DNA from: Brachycybe producta
Lineage: Eukaryota > Arthropoda > Diplopoda > Playtdesmida > Andrognathidae
DNA length: 64,000 bases
Reading direction: 5' to 3'
Assembly (NCBI GenBank): GCA_036925085.1
Contig: JAUPFP010000001.1
Span: forward strand, 7,664,688-7,728,687
Made by a program: the position numbers and the translations under genes. Below the pieces are notes generated by a model. The model saw only the letters and a list, made by a program, of their open reading frames with translations, searched no databases and was not told where the DNA came from. Within the stretch, counting starts at the first letter, position 1; the number at the start of each line of letters is the position of its first letter. Positions 1 through 20,139 of the stretch are shown here, piece after piece.

Positions 1-44
1 AATCGGCACCACAGAAGCCCTGAACACAGCCCTTCATACAAAAG

Positions 45-1440
45 ATGAAGAGACACCCGAATGTAGATCCACGGCAACTTCCCGAACCAATGATAGAGGC
101 AGTGAGGACTATTCACGAAGTCATCAGAGATGAAAACGGAAAAGAATCAAAATTTGAGGACTGTTTGAATATTGTGCCGAATCTAACTTCCGAACAGAAA
201 ACAGCTCTTCAGAATCTGCTCATCGAACATAGGAAGTCATTTGTGTTCGATCTGAGCGAATTAGGAGATACAAATCTCACCGAGCACAAAATCGACACCG
301 GAGATGCACGCCCTGTACGTAAACCACTGCAAAAGGACTGCACCGGAAGCACGTGAAATTATGAGGAAGGAGATAAAGGAGATGCTCGACTCAGGAGTCG
401 TCCGTCCTTCCAAGAGCCCCTATGCAAGCCCTGTGGTGATTTTAAGAAAGAAGGATGGACATCATCATTTCTGCGTAGATTATCACAAATTAAACGCCAA
501 TACGAAGATGGACACTTATCGACTACCATGATCAACGATACGTTAGATTCGCTAGCGAATAGTCGGTATTTCGTGACACTTGATAGGTTCTTTGGCTATA
601 ACAAGGTGTCATAGCTGGGCCACATCATTAACGAGGATGGAGTCGCCCCAGAAGAGGATAAAGTCATCGCTGTTCATGACTTTCCACAACCAACCAATGT
701 TACTACAGTTTGAAGCTTCCTTGGATTAGCCGGATACTATCGCCGGTTCATAAAGGATTTGTTTATGCCGCTAAATCACTTCGAACTCACTAAAAAAAGA
801 AAACAAGTTCCAATGGACTAATGAGGCAGATCGGGCCTTCAACAGGTTAAAGGCCCTAGTTATCGAAGCTCCAGTCATGGTCATGGACGATCCGACCGCA
901 GAGATATCATTGCATACGGATTCAAGTGGGCATGGGCTTGGTGTTGTGCTCTACCAACAGAAAGAAGGAGACGTGAAAGAAGTCCTGGCTTTTGCCAGCA
1001 GAACTTCACAGGACGCCGAAACACGATACACCACGACAGAAAAAGAGTGCCTGGCAGCTGTCTTCGGAATTACAAAGTTCAGGCCCTATCTTTTTAATCG
1101 TGACTTCACTGTAGTCACTGACCACAACTCCCTCTGCTATTTACGAAAAGCACCACGCCTATAAAGAAGGTTGGGGAGATGGCAGTTACTTCTTGAGAAA
1201 TACAGGTATAAAGTAATATACAAGAAAAGAATAACGCATGTTGATGCAGGCAGCCTGTCAAGAAACCCTGTGTTGACAAACCACAAGATAAGGATCTACC
1301 AGAGCATGTAGAGCATAAAATGGATGATGGGGTGATTTATGCTGTGTTGCCAGCCAAGAATTGGGCTGAGGAGCAACAGAGACCCCGAGATTTCGGAAAT
1401 TTGTCACAATCTTATGGAACAACCGAACTCACCACTCAGC
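45..1440 (+). pseudogene. Degraded Ty3/gypsy-type pol fragment (RT, RNase H)
   Basis: Relic of a Ty3/gypsy retrotransposon polyprotein. The region before RT and the RT N-terminus are readable at about 45-590, with the fingers motif VVILRKKDG and the strand FVTLD near 570. The frame shifts near 310-350 and there is a stop near 530. The RT catalytic block that should follow (YxDD) is absent: at about 590-620 the sequence jumps straight to the connection region (LGHIINEDGV, then FLGLAGYYRRFIKDL near 715-760), so roughly 150 residues appear deleted. RNase H follows at about 877-1165 (HTDSSGHGLGVVL, then TEKECLAAV and VTDHNSL), and the tail contains HVDAGSLSRNP near 1238-1268. A readable stretch with internal stops continues to about 1440. 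No integrase is seen and the 5' part lies outside the window. The fragment is non-functional. Confidence 0.85.
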
Positions 1441-3014
1441 AAGGAGTGGAAATATGAAGATATATACGTCATTCTAGGTCTCATGACATTTTGTTGTAGG
1501 TGGCCCCGTTTTCGAGTTTCTAAAAAATTCATAAAAAAATAACCCCTGGGTAAAATTTTATGATTTTTTGTCAGGAGCATCATATTGACCCACTGAATCA
1601 AATAAAATATACTGCATGTCTTTATCTCATTCCGTTCTTGAGTTGTTCGACCCACAAACTCGGAATTCTGGCCATCGGACATACGGACATCGGTTTTTGC
1701 CCCTTTTCTTGCATGATCCAATATACGTCAAAAAGAACATCTGTTGTACCTATATTATTTCAAGCCCAAGAAATCTTCTAAACTACTTTATGAACGTTGA
1801 AAGAAATGTTCAAAGATGTTTTTCTTTTGAGGAGTTATGCATATTATTCGAAAAAGCGAAATGGAATGAGCTAACGGATGACATAAAAGTGTGGTAATAG
1901 ATTTTAGAAAAGAGGGGGAGGAAGAACTGCAGGATTGCAACTTTTTATCATTTCAGCAGCGTCAAGTGGCATGACGACGATCAATTGAAAACTGCCGAGG
2001 AAGGAGATAGAGCGAGATAGAAATATTATAGTATAGACATATATACAGTATATAAAGATATGAAATGGAATGCTAAAGCAGCAGCTGTAGAAAAAAGCAG
2101 CACAGCAGCTATGGGCACAAGATCATCATCAACATCATCATCATCACCATAAGAACACACAAGAGTGAGAGAGAGAGAGAGAGAGAGGGGTTTAAAAAAT
2201 CGTTAAGGAAGAAGTACCAGAATGTGCTGCCGTTGTTATTATTTTTTTGTTTACGTTTATTTACAGGCCAGACAGAAAAGCATCACATTATATAACAGTT
2301 ATCTAACGTAACCACAGCAACAGACAATATTGGACAGAGGAACGAAAGAGAGAAACACACACAGAGCGAGGGAGAGAGAGAGAGAGAGAGAGAGAGAAAT
2401 AAATAGAAATATTTTTGCGTGTTACAACTGTTATTTTTCGCGTGTTTGCAGACATTGCAATTTTCAATGTTTATAACGCAGAGCTAGTAGTTAAGAGAGC
2501 ATTTCATGTGTTTTTACTGCTGCAGGTTGGAGATGGAAAAGTAGGCCACCTTTTTTTTTTTTTTGTTTCTTGCACAAACACACACACACAAAAAAGGTCC
2601 CATTATTTTATATCGATTTGTAATATCAAAGAAAACTCAAAATTTTAAAGAGGAAAACGTTTCGTTAATGTAGAACAACAGTGTGTGTGTGTGTTGTGTA
2701 TGCGTGTCCGCAATACAAAACAGAAATGCAAGCGGTAAGTATATTCTTATCACTTTTATTTTAAATATCAACATATATTGATTGATGCAATTAGTATATA
2801 TTTCTAAAAAAAAAAATGTTTAATGCATCAATAATGACAATAGAAATTAATATTATTATTATTATTATGCGTTAATTTTATAAATCTTATCTATAACTTG
2901 TGTATTTTAGTCACACAAAAAATGACTGCAAGTATTTTTGTGAAAAAAATATTTTCATTGCTCTCGAGAAATACTTGTTGTACTTAGGAGGCTAGATATA
3001 CGCCTTCCATCTTG
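1441..3014. other. Intergenic stretch with GA microsatellites
   Basis: No supportable gene. It holds GA-dinucleotide tracts at about 2165-2188 and 2367-2397, a short GT run near 2680-2698, a CA run near 2575-2590 and an ATT run near 2850-2866. The open frames here are short and have no recognisable domain. Confidence 0.5.
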
Positions 3015-3179
3015 TTGTTTTGAGCAGACGACAACGAGACAAATGAATGTTACTCTAATTGGTGTTACTACAAGAAATAGTCTTGCAATCGTTCAATTAA
3101 AATATATTGAAGCGCAAAATGCAATGGAAAGTATTGTTCATTAAGTGGTCCCTTTATATCAATTTTGAAAAGGTATTTT

Positions 3180-3445
3180 TCTATTTTAGATATATTATAG
3201 CTTTGTCTGTCTGTGTATAACGCTGTACAAACAAGGACAAAAACGTTTTAGCACGTCAGAATATATTTAAATTTAAATGAACCGGTTTTTTCTTATAGTC
3301 AACTTTATGTTGCGCTCTCCCGATCCAGGAACCCAAACAATAGTAAGATGCTTATGAAGTACTTGAATAAAATAGTTAAATAATTTTAGTAGCAAAATTA
3401 AACTAGAATTTTGCTTCCGTCATTTTTGACGGGTTACCCCACTAG
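3180..3445 (+). mobile_element. Helitron-like non-autonomous element, 3' end (copy 1)
   Basis: It ends in a GTCATTTTTGAC hairpin followed by GGGTTACCCCACTAG and then T. A stem-loop about a dozen bases before a terminal CTAG, with a T following, is the known architecture of a Helitron 3' end. Internal sequence (AACGCTGTACAAAC, then the 'gaaccggttttttct' block) is shared with the copies near 4.5, 6.1 and 15.6 kb. The 5' limit is approximate. Confidence 0.5.
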
Positions 3446-3699
3446 TTTTTAAATAAGGCTTAAAATCATACATTTTTTTTTTAACTCTTATGTTAAATCC
3501 CATAGACCCAAAAAATCCTCCCGTAAAATTTTGAAGAACTCTCCTTAAGAGCCTAGATACAGCGTTTAGTTCAAAATTTCTCCGAATGTAGGCGATGCGA
3601 TCGTTTTTGATTGAAAAACGGGTTTTTAACGTTTTTTCTCCAGGTTTGAAGTCACACAATAATTAATAGAAAAATATGTTCACGTGCTAACCTCTTAAA

Positions 3700-4085
3700 A
3701 AAGAAACATCGTGAAGCCAATAGATTAATGTACGTGCTAATTATTTTGTTATTGTTCTAAGTCGTTTTTAATGGGAGTTCTTCAAATGTTTGGGTGACGG
3801 TTTTTTGGCCCTATGGAAATTAACATGGGAGTTAAAAAACGTAAGATTTTAAATGTTATTTTAAAAAATAGAAGGACCTTTTCAAAATTTATCAAAAGGA
3901 AACATCGTGAAGCCAATACATGAAAGTATGTGCTAATTATTTTGTTATTCTTCTAAGCCGTTTTTAACGAGAGTTTTTCAAATGTTTGTGGGACAGTTTT
4001 GGGGCCAAAGCGATTTAACATGGGGTTAAAAAAACGAACGACTTTGAACCTTGTTTAAAAATAGAAGGACCTTTTCAAAAATTAT
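3700..4085. repeat. Two tandem copies of a ~196-bp unit
   Basis: Unit 1 (about 3700-3897) and unit 2 (about 3898-4085) both run from 'aaacatcgtgaagccaat' to 'aatagaaggaccttttcaaa'. A partial third copy lies outside the inverted-repeat element at about 4240-4455, and an inverted fragment lies near 3455-3520. This is non-coding repeat DNA. Confidence 0.55.
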
Positions 4086-4450
4086 ATAAATCGAGCACGT
4101 GAAGAACAATACTTTTTATGGCATTTTGCGCTTTACTGTATTTTAATTGAGCGATTGTGAGGCGATTTCTTGCAGTTTTAGTAACACCATATAAGAACAC
4201 ACATTTGTCTCGTTGTCGTCTGCTCAAAACAAAATTTCAAAATTTCAAATTTCAAAATTTCTCCGAATGTAGACGCTGCGATCGTTGTTGATTGAAAAAC
4301 GGTTTTTTAACGTTTTTTCTCTCGGTTCGAAGTCACATAATAATTAATAGAAAAATAATTTCGCGTGTTAATCTTATAAAAAGAAAACATGGTGAAGCCA
4401 ATAGATTAATGCACGTGCTAATTATTATGTGATTGTCCTAAGTCGTTTTT

Positions 4451-4977
4451 AAGCCCCGTCTTTCTGTGTTTCCTATTGTCTGTGATCTAACGCTGTACAA
4501 AAACCACGTAGGAATTTATATTAATTTGAATAAATGAACCGCTTTTTTCTCAAGGTCAACTATATGTTGCACACTCCCCATCCAAGAACCCCATGATATT
4601 AAATTGGAGAGGAGGAAAAGTTGGAAAGTGTAGAGGGGGGAAAAGTGGGAGCAGGTGACTGAAATTGAAATGAAAGGAGTAAAAAAGGAACAAACGACGC
4701 GCATGCGCACACCAGAGAAAATGAAAAACTAATTTTCTCTTTCAAACATAAAAAGGGGAGGGGATAATAGTAGCAAAATTAAACTACAGTTTATCACAGG
4801 AAATTGTGCCCAGCATTAGAATTTCTTTTGCTCAGCCCTTTTATGAACGTCATCAATTTCTAATTGGTTTGTTACTTGGTCTGACGTCATAAAAGGGCGG
4901 AGGAAAAAAAATTCTAATGCAGGGCACAATTGCCTGTAAATTTTGCTCCCGTCATTTATGACGGGTTACCCCACTAG
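4451..4977 (+). mobile_element. Helitron-like non-autonomous element (copy 2)
   Basis: The 3' end is a perfect CCCGTCAT-TT-ATGACGGG hairpin followed by TTACCCCACTAG and T at 4978, a textbook Helitron terminus. The interior contains an imperfect palindrome built on CCCTTTTATGA...TCATAAAAGGG (about 4836-4898). It shares the 'gtgcaacatatagttgacc' block (here in complement) with the other copies. It encodes no protein. The 5' end is approximate. Confidence 0.6.
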
Positions 4978-5221
4978 TTTTGTATATAAAAGGTAATGCC
5001 AACGTATGTCTGTGTCTGTTGCTTATACATTCCCGCCCCTCCCCCCACGGACCGTTTAACCCATTGTGACCTAACGTTGCAGTAATGACACCAGAGGTTT
5101 GAATTTGCCGCATTTGCGTGCAACTATTATTTTTGTTTTAATTCCATCATTTTTTTCTCATCTGATTAGTAATTTTTAGTATAACCAGTTTCATCTAATC
5201 TCATAATTTGCTAAGGGCTGA

Positions 5222-5241
5222 CTCTCTCTCTCTCTCTCTCT
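5222..5241. repeat. (CT)n microsatellite
   Basis: A pure CT dinucleotide tract in otherwise unannotated intergenic sequence (4978-5441). Nothing else was recognised in that interval. Confidence 0.8.
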
Positions 5242-5441
5242 ATCTCTCCTTCATTCCCTCCCTCCCTCCCTTTGTGCACGAAATGTTCTCGGAAACTACA
5301 CGATCTAAAATCGTGAAAATTAACTATTCTACACATCTTTAGAGTAGCTTCTTGGTAGCTAGGCTAAAGTAGAATTTTCAATTTTCCTCCGTATACCTCA
5401 TTTTTGTGAAAAATCATCCAATGTCACCAGAACCCCATAAA

Positions 5442-5771
5442 GGCCTTCCTAGAGCTCAACAAAACCTTCTGAAATGATGGCTTTTAGAACTTTTTCCTTC
5501 TAAAAACCTGCCCTTTTCAGAAGGTTCTGAAATAATGTTTTTAACATTATTTTAGAGTTCTGAAAAGAGAAAACTCTAAAAACGGGCATTTCAATCATTT
5601 AATTCTTATTCAAGATGGCCGACCACATATTTTCACTAGATGGCGTTCATTATTTCAGAATTTTCATTTTAGAGGTTTTGTTGAGCTTTATGGAAAACAT
5701 TAGGAATAGAACTCAAGTTTTCATTTCAGAAATATCTTTTAGAAATAATTTGTTGAGCTCTAGGAAGGCCT
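5442..5771. mobile_element. MITE with ~22-bp terminal inverted repeats
   Basis: The ends are inverted copies: GGCCTTCCTAGAGCTCAACA at 5442 and its complement ending at about 5771. The interior holds further small inverted segments around 'cttttcagaaggttctgaaa'. It encodes no protein. A related right-hand end occurs near 20,905-20,930. The target duplication is unclear. Confidence 0.6.
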
Positions 5772-5855
5772 TACGCTTGTTTACTCGCTTTTATTATTAC
5801 TCGCCTTTATTTAACTTGGTAATTGTCCACTGCCACATTCTGAAATATGTCAAAA

Positions 5856-6211
5856 CTAGTGGGGTAACCCGTCATAAATGACGAAAGCAAAATTCACAGG
5901 CAGTTGTGCGCATGCGCGTCGTTTTTTCCTTTTTTTACTCCTTTCATTTGAATTTCAGTCACCCCCTCCCACTTTTTTCCCCCTCCACGTTTCTCTCCCT
6001 CCTCCCTCTGCACTTTCCAATCTTTTCCCCTCTCCGATTTAATATCATGGGGTTCTTGGATGGGAAGGGTGCAACATATAGTTGACCTTGAGAAAAAAGC
6101 GGTTCATTTATTCAAATTTATATAAATTCCTACGTGTTTCAAGGTTTGTACAGCGTTGTTACAGATAGACACCCACACACGCACACAGACCTGGCTTAAT
6201 ATATATATAAT
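5856..6211 (-). mobile_element. Helitron-like non-autonomous element (copy 3)
   Basis: This is the reverse-strand copy of the same family. Read on the - strand it ends CGTCATTTATGACGGG, TTACCCCACTAG, then T, with CTAG at 5856-5859. The internal block near 6055-6085 matches the copies near 4.5 and 15.6 kb. The far end is placed by similarity to copy 4, which also carries 'cctggcttaatatatata'. Confidence 0.6.
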
Positions 6212-7166
6212 AATTCACACTGCACGGGGATTGAAAATTAACGTTTTCAACGCAATGCAGGCAGTAGCGAATTTAGTGGAGTGGGGCGAGGGGGGGGGGG
6301 GGGGGGGGTTTGAACGCCCAACCCCCTTGCGCCCTATACGCTCTTTTGGTTTAGAATTTCAATGTTTTTTAATTGTCAAAATTGAGAAAAAAAAATTTGT
6401 TTTATTTTAATTTAAGTTTGACAATGTTTTTCATTTGTAAAACACCAGTGCCTTTTTAGAGGCTTTTCTTATTAACACATTTGAAATAAAAATAAAATTT
6501 TGTAATGGGTGCCCTCTCGTCTTTTATTATTAGCCCCACCCACCCCACACTCAATATCCTAGATCCACCATTGAATGCAGGCTTATACCAGGATCAAGCT
6601 AAGTATTTACTCGAAATGTACACCGTGAAATGTTCTCAATCTGAGATATTATTGCAAGAAGGCTATCAACACCCGTCGAAGACGAGTGGGTGATAATTAG
6701 GAAGTTCATTATAAAGTTGTAGTGGCAAATCTCATTGCAAATTGAAGCGCAAGTTTTAATGGGCATGAAAAGTTACTCGTGTGACCGTATGGTTTAAACT
6801 ATCAAGCTAAACAATTGATTCTAAAAAAATGATTTGAATTTCGTGACCACCACCACGACAACCGGGAGTCACCACCCTCCTTGACCACCCTTATTCCGAT
6901 TCCAAATGATGCATGCCATGCACTTGTCACATATTTTTACTTACAAATTATAACCCTTGAACAAAAAAGTTAAAGACAAACAAAATATTTAACAAGTTCG
7001 CACCATATTTCACAGACAGGCATTTCAGCCTAGCAGTAAAATTTTGTTGGACCCGCCCTTTTATGAGCGTAATCCATTTCTAATTGGCTGATATTTGGAC
7101 TGACGCTCATAAAATGGCTACTGCTTGGCAGAGATGCCTGCCCATATTTAGTATCTTGGTGAACAC
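6212..7166. other. Intergenic stretch, no gene
   Basis: It contains a run of about 18 G near 6290-6308 and an imperfect palindrome at about 7050-7115, built on CGCCCTTTTATGAGCG and its complement, that resembles the one inside the Helitron-like copies. No coding sequence is supported. Confidence 0.5.
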
Positions 7167-8037
7167 CATAAGGGTGGCCCTGGTTGGGTCCAGACGAAAA
7201 CAGACAACAGGCAACGAAAATTTTTTTTTCTGTCGGGATGGTAGCAGGGTCTCACTAAAACTCAGAAACTGCAGAGCAGCAGAAAGATTAAATTCTGAAA
7301 TTTTTGTCGCTCGTTGCGCTCGCTTCGAGAGAAAGGTTCCAAAAACCGTCCACACTGTTCGCGAACATGTGCATGAACAGTGCTCTCTGTTCGTTGTTCT
7401 CTTATAGTCTGGACCCACCCAGGGACATACTGGCCCGAGTGGCAAGGCGGCTAATGCCACCTGCGCCGGTCCTTCCAGGCGCCAGTGCACATTTCAAAAA
7501 ACTATAACACATACATTTTTGTAATTTAAGCTATTTGTTAACAGCACATTAAAATATACCAAACTAACTATACTGCATTACTTGAAAATTAAAAAAAAAA
7601 AGTTACAGGATAAATAACCCAACAGGAGCCTAACAAAATTGTGAAGGCGTCGGGATGTTCTTGAAACTGCGAGACATCCAAAAACCTCTCAAAACTGGAA
7701 AGGCCATTGGGAGTCTCTCAAAGCTAAGAATCCCCTCTAAGCAAATAGAAATGGCGAAGCCCTCGGGAACTTCTCAAAATTGGATGTACCTCGAGAGTCT
7801 CTTTCGTAACTGTGAAATGTAAATTTACATTTACCAAAAAATTTAAAAACTACTTCGATCTCATACGTGTTTACGTGTATGGTGGCTATATTGAAAAAAA
7901 AGTATTGCTAATTTCATTTTTGACTCGCTTCGCTCCCAACTAAAAAATACATATTGGAAGGGAGACGAGGCAGTGATGTCGGATATAATGCCGACCTAGA
8001 ATTTTGTAGAAAGTACGTCCCTGGACCCACCCTATAT
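7167..8037. mobile_element. Inverted-repeat element interrupted by a hAT-like MITE
   Basis: The outer ends are inverted relative to each other ('ataagggtgg ... gggtccagac' at 7167-7195 and 'gtctggaccca' plus 'ccctatat' across 7408-8037). The hAT-like element at 7420-8023 has split its right arm. The short open frames inside are not credible genes. Confidence 0.5.
7420..8023. mobile_element. hAT-like MITE with perfect 8-bp target duplication
   Basis: The ends are CAGGGACATACTGG and the inverted GTACGTCCCTG. The flanks are GACCCACC at 7412-7419 and GACCCACC at 8024-8031, an exact 8-bp duplication as expected for hAT. The element is 604 bp with no transposase. The copy at 11,684-12,051 is a relative: both share internal text such as 'ttcttgaaactg' and 'cacctag/gacctag-attttgta'. 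Confidence 0.8.
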
Positions 8038-8288
8038 TGTCGAACTGACCTTTGAAATAAGTACACAAATGTAACTTAATGTAAAATGTACATAAATAGT
8101 GAATCAACGTCTTTTAAATTAGGATGTAGTTAAATTACTTCCTCATTATTGCAACAGTTGACATAAATTTACGATTGTGCGATATACACAGCCATATATC
8201 TCGCCTTAACGATAGGGATACGTTCTTGAAAATTGTATACTTAATTTAATCACTCGTTAATTAAAATCGTCTTAATTGATCATCCAAA

Positions 8289-8680
8289 GGCGGGACCCAC
8301 ACCAAGCTGACAAAAGTGCAACATGCATGCGTTCGCGACAAAAACACAACAAAAATGTCAGAAAAAGGTAGACTTTGAAAACAAAACAAACCCCAAATTT
8401 GGGGTTTGTTTTTGTTTCTATAGCTGTCCTACATAAACTACATGTATGTAACAGTTCTGTTGTTGTTTTAATACTAGCTGCCTACAACTTGAAAACATGT
8501 TACGTCATACCGTGGCAAAACAAAAACCCGTTGATGTTTACCGACTTATATGGCGGGACATGGAATAGTTTGTGAATTTGCAGACAAAACACAAAAGTCG
8601 CAGAAATGTTTTAGAATTGTCACCAATTTGTCTCGAAGCACTGAGTTTCTCTTTTGTCAGCTTGATGTGTTTCCGGCCTA
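8289..8680. mobile_element. MITE, CATCAAGCTGACAAAA family, copy 1
   Basis: The inverted ends are CCCACACCAAGCTGACAAAAG on the left and CTTTTGTCAGCTTGATGTG on the right. It is about 395 bp, rich in CAAAACA, and non-coding. A second copy follows about 45 bp downstream, and another lies at 60.1 kb. Confidence 0.6.
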
Positions 8681-8726
8681 ACTTAATGAGCAAAACGACA
8701 TTGTTTTAACTTTTGCTTTCCAAAAG

Positions 8727-9124
8727 CCCGATCCGTCTCAAGATGACAAAACACAAACAAAACAGAAACTCAGTGCTTCCAGACAAATTGCATGGTGACA
8801 AAGTTAAAACATTTCTGCGACTTTTGTGTTTTTTCTTTTGCCTGCAATTTTACAAACTATTCCATGTCCACCAGCAAGTCGGTAAACAGCAAAAAGTTCC
8901 GTGTTTTGTCTAGATACTACGCAACATTTTGTCGACTGGTGTCCGTGCAACAAAAAACATTTTGTTTGTGTTGGCGTGACAAATTTGTTGTGGTATTGTT
9001 TTGAGTACTGCTCACAGTTGTTTCAATTTTCTTTTGTTTTCAAAATCTGCTTTTCCGGCATTTTTGTTGTGTTTTTGTCTCTCGAACTCATGTTGTGCTT
9101 TTGTCAGCTTGATGTGGATCGGGC
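8727..9124. mobile_element. MITE, CATCAAGCTGACAAAA family, copy 2
   Basis: The left end is GCCCGATCCGTCTCAAGATG and the right end is CTTGATGTGGATCGGGC. Its size matches the preceding copy, and it is partly an inverted copy of it around 'aaactcagtgcttc'. A half-copy ends near 9455 ('aatttgatatggatccggcc'). Confidence 0.6.
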
Positions 9125-9455
9125 ATTTGACACGAGCTATTGTAAAGGATTACTTGATACGAGCAACACGAGTTTGAGACAAAACAAAAACACCAGAAAA
9201 AGCAAACTTCAATAACAAAACAAAACTGAAACTAACTATCAGCAGTACTCAAGACAAAAACCCAATAAATGTGTGACAAAACACAAACCTTTTTAGGTTT
9301 ACCGACTTGACCCTGGACACGCATAAACTGTTTGTGAAATTGCAGACAAAACAAAAACCCAAATACAAAAAGTCATAAAAAAAATGTTCTAGCATTGTCA
9401 CCAATTTGCCTCAAAACATTTGAGTTTCTGTTTTGCCAATTTGATATGGATCCGG

Positions 9456-9625
9456 CCTCAGACCAACACGGGACATGGTGCAGGGAGCTGTGGTGGGTAA
9501 GATACGAGAAATCCAACATATGGCGGGAAATGGACCCACCTGCCAGCGGTGCTGCAGCGTTTTTACCGCCATATGCTGGATGCCCTGCGACTTACCCTCT
9601 ACCGTCCCCGTGTTGGTTCTGAACA
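9456..9625. mobile_element. Short palindromic MITE (CAGACCAACA family)
   Basis: The ends read CTCAGACCAACACGGGAC and the inverted CCGTGTTGGTTCTGA. The interior is also a folded palindrome (TCCAACATATGGCGGGAAA and its inverted partner near 9563-9590). Relatives lie at 12,661-12,830 and 16,632-17,010. It sits about 50 bp upstream of the LRR gene's coding exon. Confidence 0.55.
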
Positions 9626-9689
9626 GTAATACTAGACTGTATTTATACAAAAGAATCATTTTTCTTTCTTTCAGGTCATTGAGTGTAGA

Positions 9690-17385
<7,696 letters not shown>

Positions 17386-18039
17386 AATCAACTTCCGTAA
17401 TTTTTTTTATGTAAAGATCCTTAACTAATTACAATTATAAATACAAATACAAATATATTTAGTGCAAATATGGTCAATTGATAGGTTTTAACCTTTTTAA
17501 ATATTTCTAAAAATCATTCTGACAATGGCCAGTTCACACATACCACATATCATGACAATTTCTGCTGTAGGACTATACAAGTTTTGTAGACAAGCTTAAC
17601 TGATTTTTATACTGGGCTTACTGCCATGTTCTAAGTGTTGTCTCAAGCAGCAGTAACCAATAAAGGAAGGCAACTGACCAAAAAAGGCAAAATACACTAA
17701 CCACTTGCAAAATAAACAAAATGACTGACCAACACATTTTTTACTCAGAGCAATATGAATATAAATAATGAATAAATCATGAATATAAATTAAAAAAGCT
17801 GCTCACACATACAATTATATTGATTTCCTTAGGATAACTTACAGCAGTTTAGTCTCAACAACAAACACGGTTAAACAAAGCAGGGTTTATAAAAGCTCAG
17901 CAAAGGATAAGTGCATATTCTTTTTATAAGCTTTTATTTAACTTGACATGACTTTGTCCACTTGCATGGACTTCTATTTCTCCTATTTTAACCAACTTCC
18001 CCATAACTTAAGAGAGGTGTAATTTTGAACACAGCCTGT

Positions 18040-18400
18040 ACTAATGCGACATGTTACTCTATCAAATTTTGATGGATCCTCGAATTACCTGCCCAGGATC
18101 CGTTATAGGAGGGTACCTTCAATAACGTACTTTTCAAATTCAAAATGCACAGTTAGGAAACTATGTGAAAGTCAGAGATGGATGGATATACTGCATTACA
18201 TATTATGGGCAGTTTGTCATTTACCATAATTGACAATGGATCCTTGAATAACCTGTCCAGAATCCATTACAGAAAGGTACATGAATATTGGTCATTCATG
18301 AAATTCAAACTGTAGGGTTAGGCAACCATGTGGGAATAATTAGGGACAGAGATGCAAACCGCATTACATATTTGGAATTTCGGTAACTGATCAAATCAGT
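18040..18400. repeat. Two diverged tandem copies of a ~180-bp unit
   Basis: Both copies carry 'tggatcct(c/t)gaat(t/a)acctg(c/t)ccag' followed by 'atccgttatag'/'atccattacag', 'aggtac', 'ttaggaaac'/'ttaggcaac' and 'gcattacata'. They begin at about 18,040 and 18,220. Non-coding. Confidence 0.6.
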
Positions 18401-20139
18401 CCACAAAGTGATAGTTAACACACTATAGATGCACTACATTGATGTTGCATGATTTGCATAGAATGATGAAATTCATGTGTCATTTAGAAATAGACCACCA
18501 ACAACGGATAGTCTATGGTACAATGGTCTTAATTAAGCTTTATGCATAATACAGTAAAGTATCAAGAATCCATTTTATTTCTGTCTTTCAAAGTTTCATG
18601 TTTGCCCCATTCTTTGCTATTGGTTACTGTTGTTTCTTGGTGCTATGTGTGATGTGGCAGTATGCACTGAATAACACTGGTGGAAAAAGATTTCTCTTTT
18701 ACATGGTCAGTTTGGTGGAACTACATTTTGTCCTTCTGCAAACCTACTATAAAGTTTTTAATTATACATACACAAGTACACAATGAAAAAATTCAACAGA
18801 ATCTAACATATTACAAATGACACTAAATACTTCAGACTATTTCATTAGGCAGTTGTCAATCAATAGGGCATACAAGTTTCTTTGTATAATCAGGTTTGTG
18901 ACAACCTAGGAGCTGCCAGCTTGGTTGTTCCAATGATGTGTAGTTCTTCTTAGTTTAAGCCTGGGGATCGAATTCCTACTTTAAACAGGTATCAATGTTG
19001 CTTTCTTTGAAGAAATACCTTCCACAACTCCAACTAGTTTTAAATAAACTCTTAACTTTCCGATTTTTACCTTTTTCATTGATACAGATCGTTTATACGT
19101 CATTTCTTTGTCATAATCTTTGATCAAACTTTCCAATAAGAACCGAGCTCACCTCACACTCCTCATTTTAACTTCTTTTACCCCAGGAGAGGTGGTTGTC
19201 ACCCAGGGCTAAACCACAGGTAAAACAAACCAATGTTTGGTCCTGGTTCAACATCATTCCTTTTTTGGAAATGGAATTTTAGAGACTTTGTCTAAAATTA
19301 TGACTACTTTCTAGAATCACCAGGTGTGCAAAGTTACTAACACATGTGCAATTAATTGGGTGCAAATGTGTGGGTGGTGTCACCGGTTTCATAACTTTCA
19401 GCAACTGTAAAATATATACTTTAAGATAGTTTTAAAGTGTAAATGCCTCTTGAACTCGTGACTATTCTGACTTTAGGGAAAAATGAATAAACTTGGATGT
19501 GCTTTAGAAATTAGAAGAGCAGCTTCATGACGTAAGTGTATCTTTCATAATAAGCTTTTTATGAGTATGATAATGAACCAACTTTAATCAGATGGTTAAA
19601 CATACATAAAATTAAAAAAATGGTTTTTAGCTAATCGACTAATTTTATAATTTAATTGAATAATAAATATATTGTAGTTGACTAAAACCTACAACTAATG
19701 AATATTTTTTAAACTGCACAAACATATGGTTTGTGTAATTATTCCAACTTCTAGCTGAACTTACATTATACAGATTGGCCAAAAAATGTATACACACTTT
19801 GATTAACGTCCATGTTTATTTTCTTAAACTTAATTCTTTTTTTATAATTATGAGTAAATATTACAATACAGATTAGACAAAAGCATTACATGTTTTAAGT
19901 TTAAACGATGCATTATATCTCAAGTGTTCAAATGGCCCTCTAACAACAATTAATGTATCTCTTGTATTTTTGCAACAATATTTGTCTAATTGTGTAAACA
20001 GGAAGAATACGAAGAGCAAAGCAAATAACTTCTCATTCACTAATCATAAAAAATCTTTCTTATTAATTTGATGTAAGGCATAACTGAAATTAAAAGGTTG
20101 TTTTTTTAGTTTAGTTGACTAGTTTTATACTTTAGTCTA

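Larger units (their letters stand above)
3015..4232. mobile_element. Long terminal-inverted-repeat (foldback-like) element
   Basis: The left arm (about 3015-3180) and right arm (about 4070-4232) are imperfect inverted copies of each other over about 160 bp. The outer ends read TTGTTTTGAGCAGACGACAA and its complement, and the inner ends converge on GAAAAGG/CCTTTTC. The interior has no coding sequence. It holds a Helitron-like terminus at 3442-3445 and a tandem duplication, so the structure is nested. No clear target duplication was found, and the superfamily is not assigned. Confidence 0.6.

Noticed and set aside
1404-1897. Frames downstream of the gypsy remnant
   Set aside because: No integrase or env-like motif, and the strands conflict; they look like chance frames.
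7084-7507. Frames of 67-127 codons on both strands
   Set aside because: They overlap inverted-repeat elements and read through palindromes, and no domain or splice context supports them.
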